Positions 17,712 to 25,725 of a DNA stretch of 64,000 nucleotides are shown here, piece by piece. Numbering within the stretch: position 1 is the stretch's first letter; each line of letters starts with the position of its first letter. The stretch covers positions 1 through 64,000 of the forward strand of contig CAVDSU010000002.1 in assembly GCA_963611685.1 (NCBI GenBank), read 5' to 3'. A program made the translations under genes and the position numbers. The DNA is from UBA1724 sp963611685. GTDB lineage: Bacteria > Verrucomicrobiota > Lentisphaeria > Oligosphaerales > Oligosphaeraceae. Under the pieces are notes generated by a model that was not told where the DNA came from, ran no database searches, and worked only from the letters and a program-made list of their open reading frames with translations.

Positions 17712-18212
17712 GGAATTACTGGATTGCTCCTGTCTGGTACTCTTGTCCCAACTTTTGCCTGTGTGTTGATCTTTCCCGGGGACAAATCAAATAAGGAAAG
17801 GAGCCGGATGGCTCAATCGCGAGACCGAAGACGGAGAGAAGGGAGACAGGGCAAGAAATCTCTGGAACTCAATTCCCTCAAGCAGGGGATCTTTCGACTA
17901 ACATTCAGAGTATGCTTTTAATAAAATGGGAATCTCAAGAGCTGACAACAAAAAAATTCCACAATTTTTAAAGATTTTTTGGGGGGCATCAGCGAAAAAT
18001 TCGCATTCTGTCCGGAGATTTCCCCTTCTGTCCAAAAGGCTTCCGTTGGGAAAATTTCGGATTCAGGGGATGTATCCATAAGAACTCCCGCCGAGGATTT
18101 TGCGGGTTAGGAAGGTCCGTATATTTCCCGACGCCTCCCGAGGATTTTGGGAGGGCGTCGTTTTCCTTGCAAGTCCCCTTCACCGCCGTCTTTTGGCAGG
18201 AGGAATCCCCCC
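17712..18212. other. Gene-free 500-nt region between the RRM gene and the HTH gene
   Basis: The left half is AT-rich (about 17880-17985) and is the likely divergent promoter zone for the RRM gene. The right half holds two hairpins that share the loop sequence GAGGATTTT (18087-18106 and 18129-18160), described separately. No credible open frame, tRNA or known riboswitch was recognised. Confidence 0.6.
18087..18164 (+). ncRNA. Twin hairpins with identical GAGGATTTT loops, second one terminator-like
   Basis: Hairpin 1: CCCGC (18087-18091) pairs with GCGGG (18102-18106), loop CGAGGATTTT. Hairpin 2: CGACGCCTCCC (18129-18139) pairs with GGGAGGGCGTCG (18149-18160, one bulged G), loop GAGGATTTT, followed by TTTT. 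Hairpin 2 has the form of an intrinsic terminator on the + strand yet lies about 50 nt upstream of the HTH gene, with no + gene before it. It could end a small RNA or attenuate the HTH gene. Loop-exposed GGA is also the pattern bound by CsrA-type proteins. Function is inference. Confidence 0.4.
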
Positions 18213-18680
18213 ATGAAGCACCTTTCCCCTCCCCCGTCGTCATCCCTCTCCTTCCGGGGCATTTTCACCGACGAGCACCGCGTGCGTCTCCGTCAGGTCC
18301 GGCAGGGCATGGGTGCCTCATTCGCGCAGCTAGGCGAGCTCTTGCGCATCAACTGGTCCACCATCCGCAAATGGGAAGCGGGGGTCTCCCGAAAATGCCA
18401 CCCGCGGCATGTGGGACGCGTCGCCGCCTTCCTGAACCACGAATACGACGCGCGCTTCCAGCGCCTGGACGACCATGCGGAATTCCTGGGCAGCGCCATC
18501 CGACGCCTCCCCCTCCCCCTCAATGACTATCTGGAAAAGGCACGGATGATCCGCGCGCTCGGGAGATGCTACCGACAGGATTCCCGGCGACTCCCGCTAT
18601 TCCTTCAAGAGGCCCTCGACCAAACCGCCAAGGAACTCTTGGAAGAGGAAGGGCGCCTCGGCGGCGCAGCCAGCAATTAG
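18213..18680 (+). CDS. Small helix-turn-helix (XRE-like) DNA-binding protein
   Basis: A 155-aa protein. Residues about 25-80 (VRLRQVRQGMGASFAQLGELL then NWSTIRKWEAGVSRKCHPRH) have the layout of an XRE-type helix-turn-helix with the recognition helix WSTIRKWEAG. The rest is helical with no domain I recognise (DDHAEFLGSAIRRLP, LFLQEALDQTAKELLEEE). The ATG at 18213 has a strong AGGAGG 9 nt upstream, which decides the start. It is probably a transcriptional regulator; its target is unknown. It stands alone, preceded by the twin-hairpin leader. Confidence 0.75.
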   Translation: MKHLSPPPSSSLSFRGIFTDEHRVRLRQVRQGMGASFAQLGELLRINWSTIRKWEAGVSRKCHPRHVGRVAAFLNHEYDARFQRLDDHAEFLGSAIRRLPLPLNDYLEKARMIRALGRCYRQDSRRLPLFLQEALDQTAKELLEEEGRLGGAASN

Positions 18681-18831
18681 CGGTCTGCGGTGAGCAGTTT
18701 AGAGCGAAATCTGCGATGCTCTTCCGCCGAGTTCGGCGGCACTGTCGCCGCGGCTTTCGAGCCGCGGAAGAGCCGTGCAGCGGCTCTGCAAACTCGCCAC
18801 CAGCCACTAATTGCCAGGTACTGCTTCCGGG
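18681..18831. repeat. Degenerate dispersed intergenic element with two GC hairpins
   Basis: Contains CCGCCG-AGTT-CGGCGG (18724-18739) and CCGCGGCT-TTCG-AGCCGCGG (18748-18767, a perfect 8-bp stem with a TTCG loop). The 15-mer GCCGCGGAAGAGCCG here also occurs at about 34690-34704, and GGCTCTGCAAACTCGCCAC resembles sequence near 48790. It looks like a member of a loose intergenic repeat family. Confidence 0.5.
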
Positions 18832-18870
18832 GGTTGATTTCTAGCGGCGTTTCGTTGCTAGAAATCAACC
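18832..18870 (-). terminator. 13-bp perfect inverted repeat spanning a stop codon
   Basis: GGTTGATTTCTAG (18832-18844) and CTAGAAATCAACC (18858-18870) are perfect reverse complements with a 13-nt loop. The right arm encodes the last residues and the stop of the secreted protein on the minus strand. It lacks a T run, so it may protect the mRNA 3' end more than terminate. Confidence 0.5.
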
Positions 18871-20120
18871 TTAAGGAGCACTCCCCATCCGGCCTCGATG
18901 ATATTGGAGTCGTTGGGCTTTCGGTTGAAGGGGATCATTCCGCGGTCGCCGCGGGAGTGGCAGGCGACGCTGGTGGGCTGTTTGCGCCAGATGGGGGTGC
19001 ATTCCACGGCGGCCTGGAGGTTCTTGTTGACGATGATGAGCCAGCGTGAGCCATCCACGTCGTGGGTGAATTCTCCCACGAGCCAGTTTCCGGAATTCGC
19101 CATTCCGGAGATGAGGCTATTTTCATCGGGTCCGGGCACGCGTTCGTCGGTGGAGGGGACGGTGCTTCCGAAGTGGTAGACGCGGTCGGAGCGCAGGTGA
19201 TTGAGGACGTGTGCGTAGTTCTGGACGGTGAGATTGACCAGCTGCAGGTCATACCACACGGGGGAGCGGTGGAGGAAGTTGTCGATAGGGGAGTTGACCC
19301 ATCCGGGGCTGTTGCTGGGCAGATAGAGGAACCAGGAGATTCCCTTTGCGCCGTAGGCCAGCCCGCTGAATGCCTGGTATGCCAGAGTGGTGACATTGGG
19401 CTTGGCGTAGAAGCGGTGCTGGTTGGAGAGTGCGCAATACCACCAGGGCTTGTTGTACTTGAGGGAGAGCTTCCGGTAGATCTCCAGGCAGCTGTGCATG
19501 GTGGTGCGGATGTATCCGTCCTGGTAGAAGTTATACTGGTCGAAGCCCGTCATGGGGAAATCGCTGGCGAAGACCCGTTCCACATACTGCTCGTAGGTAT
19601 CGGGCTCGTAGTGGTAAGGCTGCGTGCTGTTGGAATAGAGATTCAGGTACGCCACCTTGTTGGGGGCCATCTCCTTGAACATGGTGCCCACCTCGAAGAC
19701 GCCGGGCAACTCGGCGTAAGAGGGCTCGTCCTTCACGTAGTAGCCCATCACCGCGTCTTCGTCCTTGTACTTCTCCACGATGGAGGCGTATTCCTGTCGC
19801 CAGACCTCCACATTGGGATTCCGCCAGTCGTACCGACCAATGGCGCTATTGAAGCTGCCATAGAAGACCTTCAAGCCCGCCTCCTTCGCGCGCTGCACCT
19901 GCAGGTCGTTGGTGGCGAATCCCGCGATGGTGATGCCGCACTCCTTCATGCCGGAGTAGATTTCGGGGTCGGCGGCGTGTTCTCCCACGAAGTCCATGGG
20001 TCCCCAGGACATGATGGGGAAGGTGTTTTCGTCGGTCCAGATTTTTGCGGGGGCGTCCTGTGCCAGGAGCGCGGGGACCGCGATGACGAGCGCCAGCAGG
20101 AGAGTCGCGAATCGTTTCAT
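18858..20120 (-). CDS. Secreted glycoside-hydrolase-like TIM-barrel protein, unassigned family
   Basis: About 420 aa with a signal peptide (MKRFATLLLALVIAVPALLAQ). The body has features of clan-A-like (beta/alpha)8 hydrolases: an early PIMSWGPMDF segment, repeated strand-helix units (ECGITIAGFATNDL, AGLKVFYGSFN), a YYVKDEPSYAELP motif where an acidic residue often sits in such enzymes, and SGLAYGAKGISWFLYLP later. The C-terminal part (WLIIVNKNLQ, NIIEAGWGVLLKV) looks like a small beta-sandwich. I cannot assign a CAZy family or substrate. Its stop lies within a 13-bp inverted repeat. ATG 20120 is chosen because it begins the signal peptide. Confidence 0.65.
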   Translation of the reverse strand: MKRFATLLLALVIAVPALLAQDAPAKIWTDENTFPIMSWGPMDFVGEHAADPEIYSGMKECGITIAGFATNDLQVQRAKEAGLKVFYGSFNSAIGRYDWRNPNVEVWRQEYASIVEKYKDEDAVMGYYVKDEPSYAELPGVFEVGTMFKEMAPNKVAYLNLYSNSTQPYHYEPDTYEQYVERVFASDFPMTGFDQYNFYQDGYIRTTMHSCLEIYRKLSLKYNKPWWYCALSNQHRFYAKPNVTTLAYQAFSGLAYGAKGISWFLYLPSNSPGWVNSPIDNFLHRSPVWYDLQLVNLTVQNYAHVLNHLRSDRVYHFGSTVPSTDERVPGPDENSLISGMANSGNWLVGEFTHDVDGSRWLIIVNKNLQAAVECTPIWRKQPTSVACHSRGDRGMIPFNRKPNDSNIIEAGWGVLLKVDF

Positions 20121-20181
20121 GGGGGGTCTCAGGTGGGTTGTGTGGGTTGCCCTTCGGAGTGAGGGACGGAGGAGCAAGGAG

Positions 20182-20598
20182 TCAGAGAAGGAGTACCAGG
20201 GTCCCGGCGACAATGAGTCCGCCGCCCGCCAGGGTCTGCCAAGTGAGCGGCTCCTTCAGGAAGACCAGCGCCAGGATCATTGCCAGGGGCACACTGAGCT
20301 TGTCCAGGGGCGCCACCTGGGAGGCGCGGCCCGTCTGGAGAGCGCGGAAGTAGAAGAGCCAGGAGAGTCCGGTGGAAAGCCCGGAGAGCGCCAGAAAGAG
20401 CCAGGTGCGGCAGCTCCAGTGGGTCAGCTGACCGGCCACGCCGGTGCATAGCGCGATTCCCCAGGAAAAGAAGAGAATCACCACCACACGCACGGCGGTG
20501 GCCAGATTGGAGTCCACCCCCTGGACGCCCAGCTTGCCGAAGAGCGTGGTCAGCGCCGCAAAGAGCGCCGAAAGCAGCGCGAAGATCTTCCAGTCCAT
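20182..20598 (-). CDS. Half-size EamA/DMT superfamily transporter
   Basis: A 138-aa protein with a single EamA domain (about five hydrophobic helices), half the usual 10-helix length. Hallmarks are ALFAALTTLFGKLGV at the N terminus, SGLSTGLSWLFYFRALQTG in the middle and LDKLSVPLAMILALVFLKEPLTW plus GGGLIVAGTLVLLL at the end. Single-domain members probably dimerise to form the transporter. Substrate unknown. It lies between the DUF362 gene (ends at 20653) and the secreted protein gene on the same strand. Confidence 0.85.
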   Translation of the reverse strand: MDWKIFALLSALFAALTTLFGKLGVQGVDSNLATAVRVVVILFFSWGIALCTGVAGQLTHWSCRTWLFLALSGLSTGLSWLFYFRALQTGRASQVAPLDKLSVPLAMILALVFLKEPLTWQTLAGGGLIVAGTLVLLL

Positions 20599-20652
20599 GG
20601 ATGTGCAAGCGGCACCAGAGACGCGCCCTCCCCCCGTCGTTGCGGAATTCCG

Positions 20653-21768
20653 CTACTTGACGGTGATCAATTCGTACTGCCGGGTGCCCAGCCCGATGCG
20701 TTCGGCGTGTTCCAGCTGGATGCGCCAGTTGGTGCCGGCGCCCACGGTGTCCAAGTGGTCCCGGTGGCTCTTCGCCTGGAGCTCGCCCAGCTTGCTGTCC
20801 TGGATCACGGGCGCCGCATTCACGGCATCCACGCATGCCTGGTCCAGCGCCACGGGATCGGCGGAGGCGAACATCCCGATATTCGGGACGATTCCGCGGT
20901 CGTTTTCGGGGTGGCAGTCGCAGTTGGGGGAGACATCCATGACGAGGCTGGCGTGGAAGTGTGGGCGTCCATCCAGGACCGCCATGGTGTATTCCGCCAT
21001 CTTCTTGTCCACGGAACCGGGCTCGCTGCTGAAATTCGGCTCGATGGCGTCCTTGGGGCAGATACCGATGCACTGTCCGCATCCCACGCAGCGCTCGTGA
21101 TCCAGATGGCACTTCCCGTTTTCGAAGGTCGGCGCCTGGTGTGCGCAGATCTTGGCGCACATCCGGCATCCCACGCACTTCGCGGGATTCACCTGGGGCT
21201 TCGCGTCGCAATGCTGGTCCATCTTGCCGGCGCGGGAGCCGCAGCCCATTCCGATATTCTTGATGGCGCCGCCGAAGCCGGTCATCTCGTGTCCCTTGAA
21301 GTGTGTCAAGGAGAGGAAGACATCCGCATCCATGATGGCGTGGCCAATGCGCGCCTTCTTCACCAGGATGCCATTGCGCACGGGGACCTCCACGTCGTCG
21401 GTGCCGCGCAATCCGTCGCCGATGAGGATATGGCATCCGGTGGTGTAGGGAGTGAAGCCATTGAGATAGGCGGTCTCAATGTGGTCCAGGGCGTCCTTGC
21501 GGTGTCCCACATAGAGGGTATTGCAGTCGGTGAGGAAGGGCTTTCCGCCCAGCCGCTTCACCTCGTCAGCCATGGCGCGGGCGTAGTTTGGGCGGACGAA
21601 GGAGAGATTTCCCAATTCGCCAAAATGGAGCTTGATGGCGGTGAACTTCCCTTGGAAGTCAATCTTGTCCATGCCCGCGGCACGCAGCAACTGCACCAGC
21701 TTGCCGGTGAGCCCATTGCCAAATGCCTTCGTGTGCAAGTCCGTGAAAAAGACCTTCGCTTTCTCCAT
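20653..21768 (-). CDS. DUF362 family protein with two [4Fe-4S] ferredoxin motifs
   Basis: About 371 aa. The DUF362 part (about 1-180 and 290-371) has TAIKLHFGELGNLSFVRPNY, THFKGHEMTGFGGAIKNIGMGCG and the late PVALDQACVDAV. In between are two ferredoxin clusters, CVGCRMCAKIC and CVGCGQCIGIC, each followed by a distant Cys-Pro or Cys-Ala, consistent with two [4Fe-4S] clusters. The family is widespread in anaerobes; its electron partner and reaction are not established. An AGGAG motif lies about 9 nt before the ATG at 21768, which decides the start over a longer frame. Confidence 0.9.
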   Translation of the reverse strand: MEKAKVFFTDLHTKAFGNGLTGKLVQLLRAAGMDKIDFQGKFTAIKLHFGELGNLSFVRPNYARAMADEVKRLGGKPFLTDCNTLYVGHRKDALDHIETAYLNGFTPYTTGCHILIGDGLRGTDDVEVPVRNGILVKKARIGHAIMDADVFLSLTHFKGHEMTGFGGAIKNIGMGCGSRAGKMDQHCDAKPQVNPAKCVGCRMCAKICAHQAPTFENGKCHLDHERCVGCGQCIGICPKDAIEPNFSSEPGSVDKKMAEYTMAVLDGRPHFHASLVMDVSPNCDCHPENDRGIVPNIGMFASADPVALDQACVDAVNAAPVIQDSKLGELQAKSHRDHLDTVGAGTNWRIQLEHAERIGLGTRQYELITVK

Positions 21769-22005
21769 GAACAGTCTCTCCTCTTTCAGAATAGCAACCC
21801 AGCCCTCCCGGAGCGCGGCGGGTGTGTTGAAAAAAGAGAGTGCGCGCCAGGAGGGGAAAACAACCGGCAAAATATACCCACTGGCACCAATTCTTTGCTA
21901 GAAAACGCACAGAATGCCCATGCCAGGCATACCGCTCGCCTTGCCGACGGAAACAACGGCGCGGGCATTCCGGATGACACTCTGTGTCAACGCCAGACGA
22001 GATGC

Positions 22006-22040
22006 AAAAAGGGCCCGCCGACGCCATGTCGACGGGCCCT
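22006..22040 (-). terminator. Intrinsic terminator of the pseudopilin gene
   Basis: On the minus strand GGGCCCGTCGAC pairs with GTCGGCGGGCCC (one G-U) around ATGGC and is followed by TTTTT. It starts about 28 nt after the pseudopilin stop. Confidence 0.85.
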
Positions 22041-22067
22041 TCGCGGCTTCAGGTATCTAGGACTCGC

Positions 22068-22826
22068 CTAGTCCTGGGCGTTGATCCAGCCACCCTGACC
22101 ACCGATGTAGGTGGGGCGGAAGTAGCGGCTCTTGTGGCAGTTCATGTTCTCGTCGAACTTCCCCTTGTTGAGGCTCGTCACAGAGTAGTCGGGGAGCAGA
22201 ACGTTGCAGAGGCCGTCGTGGCGGCGAGAGAGCGCGTAGTATGCGGTGGCGCTGTCTTCACGGCACTGGACATTCCAGCCATTGAACATGGAGGTATCAT
22301 CCCAAGTGATGGTAGAGGAGAGAGTGGACGCGCCGTCCGCGATGAAGACGGGTGTCTCGCCATTCTTGCAGGCACGGCTAATAGAGCTGATGGTCTGGGG
22401 TTTCGGATAGTCGTCTGTCGGCAGGTTGTGACGATAGCCCAGCACGCGGATGCTGAAGGAATAGCTGACGCTCTTTGCAATCGTGTTGTGGGGAGCGGTG
22501 TCGTTCTTGCCGGTGTAGACAATGTCCTTGCTGTCAGCAGGGCAACGGAAGTGCTTGATGTCCATGTTCCAGTTTTCAATGAAGTACTGAACCCAGAAGA
22601 CATGGTCGCCATACTGTCCAGAGGGGAAGCGCAGAGTGGGGTAGTAGTCGTCGTAGTCGTTGTTGTAGAGGGCGATCGTCAAGCCGATCTGCTTGATGTT
22701 GTTCACGCAGCTGATGGAACGCGCCTTCGCACGGGCCTTGGAAAGCGCCGGCAACAACATGGCCGCCAAGATGGCAATGATGGCGATCACGACGAGCAAT
22801 TCAATGAGGGTAAAGTGCTTACGCAT
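22068..22826 (-). CDS. Type II secretion/type IV pilin-like pseudopilin (PVC type)
   Basis: About 252 aa. It opens with a class III prepilin signal: a short basic leader then FTLIELLVVIAIIAILAAML, with E5 of the mature helix conserved. The next segment LPALSKARAKARSISCVNNIKQIG is the stereotyped continuation in PVC pseudopilins. The C-terminal part has RRHDGLCNVLLPDYSV, close to the H-x-DG pattern that follows in this family. Such proteins are heavily expanded in Lentisphaerota, Verrucomicrobiota and Planctomycetota; their role beyond secretion-like fibres is unclear. No other secretion gene lies near, and a terminator follows, so it is a single-gene unit. ATG 22826 starts the prepilin leader. 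Confidence 0.92.
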   Translation of the reverse strand: MRKHFTLIELLVVIAIIAILAAMLLPALSKARAKARSISCVNNIKQIGLTIALYNNDYDDYYPTLRFPSGQYGDHVFWVQYFIENWNMDIKHFRCPADSKDIVYTGKNDTAPHNTIAKSVSYSFSIRVLGYRHNLPTDDYPKPQTISSISRACKNGETPVFIADGASTLSSTITWDDTSMFNGWNVQCREDSATAYYALSRRHDGLCNVLLPDYSVTSLNKGKFDENMNCHKSRYFRPTYIGGQGGWINAQD

Positions 22827-23139
22827 GGTTTTGAGGATTTTGCTGTAAGTTTTCAGGAGGGGACAAAAAGTCAGCGTCTTATCCATATTTTACGAAAAAA
22901 AAAAAAAATCAAATCAAGAGTGCGCACCGACTTTTTTGCCGTTTTTCCAAACTTCTTCTCCCTCCCAAATCGGGAAAAGTTCTCGGATAGCGGAATAGAT
23001 TTAGCGAACGGCGGGGTGATCCTTGGTCCTGGCCGGCGCCTTCCGCCCATCCTAGGCAGAGTGCCTTGTCCCGCAATTGTCCCCCAGAATTTTCCGGCGC
23101 CCCGGCGCATTCCTTCCCCAACTCCATTTTCTTTACCCC
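22827..23139. other. Divergent intergenic region between pseudopilin and GH127 genes
   Basis: 313 nt with a long A tract (about 22893-22907) upstream of the pseudopilin. It should hold promoters for both diverging genes. No clear -35/-10 pair, sigma-54 site or RNA was recognised. Confidence 0.5.
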
Positions 23140-24906
23140 ATGCTTACCAACCATTTCCAGATTCTTCCCGCCCGTGCCGTAACGCTGAAGGGCGAGCTTG
23201 GCAAAGCGGCGGAGTTATGCCGTGAGAACTTCCTGAAGCGCGCCAACTGGAAGGCTCTCGTGGAGGTCTTCCGGACTCGGAAGGAGACCACCTCCTGGCG
23301 CTGTGAATTCTGGGGAAAGCTGTTGCGCGGCGCCATCCTCATGGCGTACACCACGGGAGACCCGGAGTTGACGCAGCTCATCAAGGAGACCATCTACGAC
23401 ATGATCTCCACCCAGGACCCCAATGGTTGCATCAGCACCACCGCGCCGGAGAACCAGCCGGGCACTTGGGACATGTGGGGCCGCAAATATGTGCTGTGGG
23501 GCTTCCTGCGCTACTACCAGTATCTTGACCAGGATCCCAAGGTCCTGGAGGCCGCCTGCAAACTGGCGGACCACATCATGACCCAGATGGGCCCCGCCGA
23601 GGGCGCCCTGCCGGTCACCGAGGTCGGCTCCCACAACGGCATGGCCGCCTGTTCCATGATGGACATCATCGTGCGCCTCTACCGCCTCACCGGCAACCAG
23701 AAGTATCTGGACTACGCAAAATACCTCGCGAAATCCGGCTGCTACAAAGGCGACGACATCTTCCAGGCCGCGTTGGCGAAGCGCCATCCCAACCAGATCG
23801 CCAACCACAAGGGCTACGAGATGACCAGCTGCTTCCAGGGGCTGGGCGAGCTCTGCCTGGAGACGGATGACTTCCCCCAAGCCCGGGAGATCCTCCTCAA
23901 CTACTACGAGGGCGTCCGCGACCGCGAGATCATGTGCACGGGCGTAGGCGGTGGCGGCGACTGCTGGGGCGAGAAGTGGAACGACATGGCCTTCAAGCAG
24001 AATCTGCAGTATCCCGATCCCGAGGTGGATGGCGCCATGGGCGAGACCTGCGTCACCGTCACCTGGCTCCACTACCTGGAGCGCATCCTGCAGCTCACGG
24101 GCGACGCAAAGGTCTTCGACCAGTGCGAGCTCTCCTTCTACAACGCGCTCTTGGGGGCCATGACCCCCGATGGCACGAATTTCCTCCATCGGAATCCCAC
24201 CCCCCTCGCCGGCACCAGATTCACCCCCGAAAACCCCATCCCACTCTACGCCGGAGCCTGGAAAATCCCCAACCCCGACCAGATGCTGGTCTGCTACAAC
24301 GAGTCCTTCTACGGAATGGACTGCTGCAGAGTCCAGGGCCCCGAGGGGCTCGGCTTGGCGCCCCTCCTGGGCGTCATGGCCACCAAGGACGCCAACGCCC
24401 TCGTCTTCAATCTCTACGAAGACATGGAGGTCCACCACCAGGGCGTCAAGTACCTGGTCGCCGGCGGATGGCCCTTCTCCGAGAAGGCCGTCACCATCAC
24501 CCTGAAGATGGACGCCCCGAAGGCCTTCCCCATCCTCTTCCGTGTCCCCGAACGGGAATCCGGAAAGGCCTTCCTGGACGTCAACGGGCAGTCCTACGAC
24601 GCCGTCCCCGGCACCTACCTCACCGTGGAACGGGAGTGGAAGGACGGCGACGTCGTCACCCTCCACTTTGACTACACGCTGCGCACGCGCGACCTGCCCA
24701 CCACCCCCGCCACCTTCTGCTACATGAAGGGCGCCGTGGTCCTGGCGGAGGACGCGCGACTGAACCGGAACCACCGCGTTACCACCTCCTACCGCATGGC
24801 ATTCCCCAATAACGCCGAAGGCACCCGGTACCTCTGCGACTACGCCTCCGCCGGCAGCGAATTCCTGGAGGTCTACGGCTTCCGCGTGGTCTTCCCCAAA
24901 GAGTAG
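23140..24906 (+). CDS. GH127-type glycoside hydrolase (beta-L-arabinofuranosidase family, DUF1680)
   Basis: About 588 aa, cytosolic (no signal peptide). The N-terminal half is an alpha/alpha-barrel (LRGAILMAYTTGDPELTQLI, YVLWGFLRYYQYL, TEVGSHNGMAACSMMDIIVRLY is split around 190), the C-terminal part beta-sandwiches. Characterised GH127 enzymes bind zinc with Glu, Cys, Cys, Cys and use a Cys nucleophile. Candidate equivalents here are E302 and C304 in GETCVT and the pair C395-C396 in MDCCRVQG. The CC pair is followed by RVQG instead of the usual PPN, so it may belong to a related subgroup. The frame extends upstream, but ATG 23140 starts the family-like sequence. The next gene is convergent. 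Confidence 0.85.
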   Translation: MLTNHFQILPARAVTLKGELGKAAELCRENFLKRANWKALVEVFRTRKETTSWRCEFWGKLLRGAILMAYTTGDPELTQLIKETIYDMISTQDPNGCISTTAPENQPGTWDMWGRKYVLWGFLRYYQYLDQDPKVLEAACKLADHIMTQMGPAEGALPVTEVGSHNGMAACSMMDIIVRLYRLTGNQKYLDYAKYLAKSGCYKGDDIFQAALAKRHPNQIANHKGYEMTSCFQGLGELCLETDDFPQAREILLNYYEGVRDREIMCTGVGGGGDCWGEKWNDMAFKQNLQYPDPEVDGAMGETCVTVTWLHYLERILQLTGDAKVFDQCELSFYNALLGAMTPDGTNFLHRNPTPLAGTRFTPENPIPLYAGAWKIPNPDQMLVCYNESFYGMDCCRVQGPEGLGLAPLLGVMATKDANALVFNLYEDMEVHHQGVKYLVAGGWPFSEKAVTITLKMDAPKAFPILFRVPERESGKAFLDVNGQSYDAVPGTYLTVEREWKDGDVVTLHFDYTLRTRDLPTTPATFCYMKGAVVLAEDARLNRNHRVTTSYRMAFPNNAEGTRYLCDYASAGSEFLEVYGFRVVFPKE

Positions 24907-24973
24907 CGCGCTTGCCTCGCATCGCACAGGGAGGGACGCCCCCGTCCGCCCCTCCCCCACACAACAACCACAC

Positions 24974-25013
24974 AAAAAAAGGGCCCGCTGGCAGCATCTG
25001 CCAACGGGCCCTT
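24974..25013 (-). terminator. Intrinsic terminator of the clpC-to-tsaB cluster
   Basis: On the minus strand a 14-bp stem (GGGCCCGTTGGCAG against CTGCCAGCGGGCCC, one mismatch) closes on a 3-nt loop and is followed by seven T. It lies about 14 nt past the tsaB stop. Confidence 0.88.
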
Positions 25014-25026
25014 CGGCTATCTGCGG

Positions 25027-25725
25027 CTAGCTTCTCAGCACCGCGGGCTTCACGAAGACCGCCTGTCGGACATAGAGGGGCTCGGTGGACTTCTCCTGTT
25101 CGGCGGCGTCTTTGGGCCAGGGATAGAATTCCTCGGGGGCGGCGAGCAGGCAGCATGCGGGCACGCCCTCCAGGATCAGCGTCTTCTCCTTCACCTCTGC
25201 GGGGCAGATGGCGAGGATTTCCGGCTGGACGGTGGCGTATCGTGCGCAGGCGTTCTCGGGGGACAGGAGTGCCTCGGGCGTCAGTGCCTCGGGGGCAGCC
25301 AGGAGTTTCAGGGCGCCGTCGGCTTGCCGCTGGAAGCGCGCCAGGAGGACCTCGCCGCAACGGCCGTCATGGAGGGATCCCAGGATCTCGCCGGCGTCGC
25401 CTTCGGGGAGTGCGCAAGCCAGTGCATAGGCGGAGGGGACGCCGCGGAGGACGGCGCCGCTGGAGAGCGCCACGCCCTTCACCGCCGCAATGCCGCAGCG
25501 CAATCCTGCGAAGGAGCCCGGTCCGATGCCCAGGGACCACTTGCTCACCTGGGAGAAGGTGGCGTTTGCCTTGTTCAGGCAGTCCTGGAGCCAGGGCACC
25601 AGGAGGCGGTCGCTTTCTCGTCCCACGGCGGGGAGTCTCTCCTGCAGAATGGGGTTTCCGTTTTCGTCTCCCAGGCAGAGAGAGAATCCCAGGGAGGTAT
25701 CCAATGCGGCAGTCAGGTTGTTCAT
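25027..25725 (-). CDS. tsaB: tRNA threonylcarbamoyladenosine biosynthesis protein TsaB
   Basis: About 232 aa of the ASKHA-type TsaB family: LTAALDTSLGFSLCLGDENG at the start, the WSLGIGPGSFAGLRCGIAAV signature (the GPGSFTGLR motif with Ala for Thr), and GRCGEVLLARF. TsaB pairs with TsaD and TsaE to install t6A at position 37 of ANN-decoding tRNAs. Its ATG (25725) overlaps the stop of namZ by 4 nt, which decides the start over a longer frame. It is the last gene of the leftward rpoN cluster and is followed by a strong terminator. Confidence 0.92.
   Translation of the reverse strand: MNNLTAALDTSLGFSLCLGDENGNPILQERLPAVGRESDRLLVPWLQDCLNKANATFSQVSKWSLGIGPGSFAGLRCGIAAVKGVALSSGAVLRGVPSAYALACALPEGDAGEILGSLHDGRCGEVLLARFQRQADGALKLLAAPEALTPEALLSPENACARYATVQPEILAICPAEVKEKTLILEGVPACCLLAAPEEFYPWPKDAAEQEKSTEPLYVRQAVFVKPAVLRS

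Noticed and set aside
21882..21899. TGGCACC...TTTGCT resembling a sigma-54 promoter upstream of the DUF362 and pseudopilin genes
   Set aside because: The GG and GC pairs are 12 bp apart rather than 10, and the orientation does not face a nearby + strand gene.
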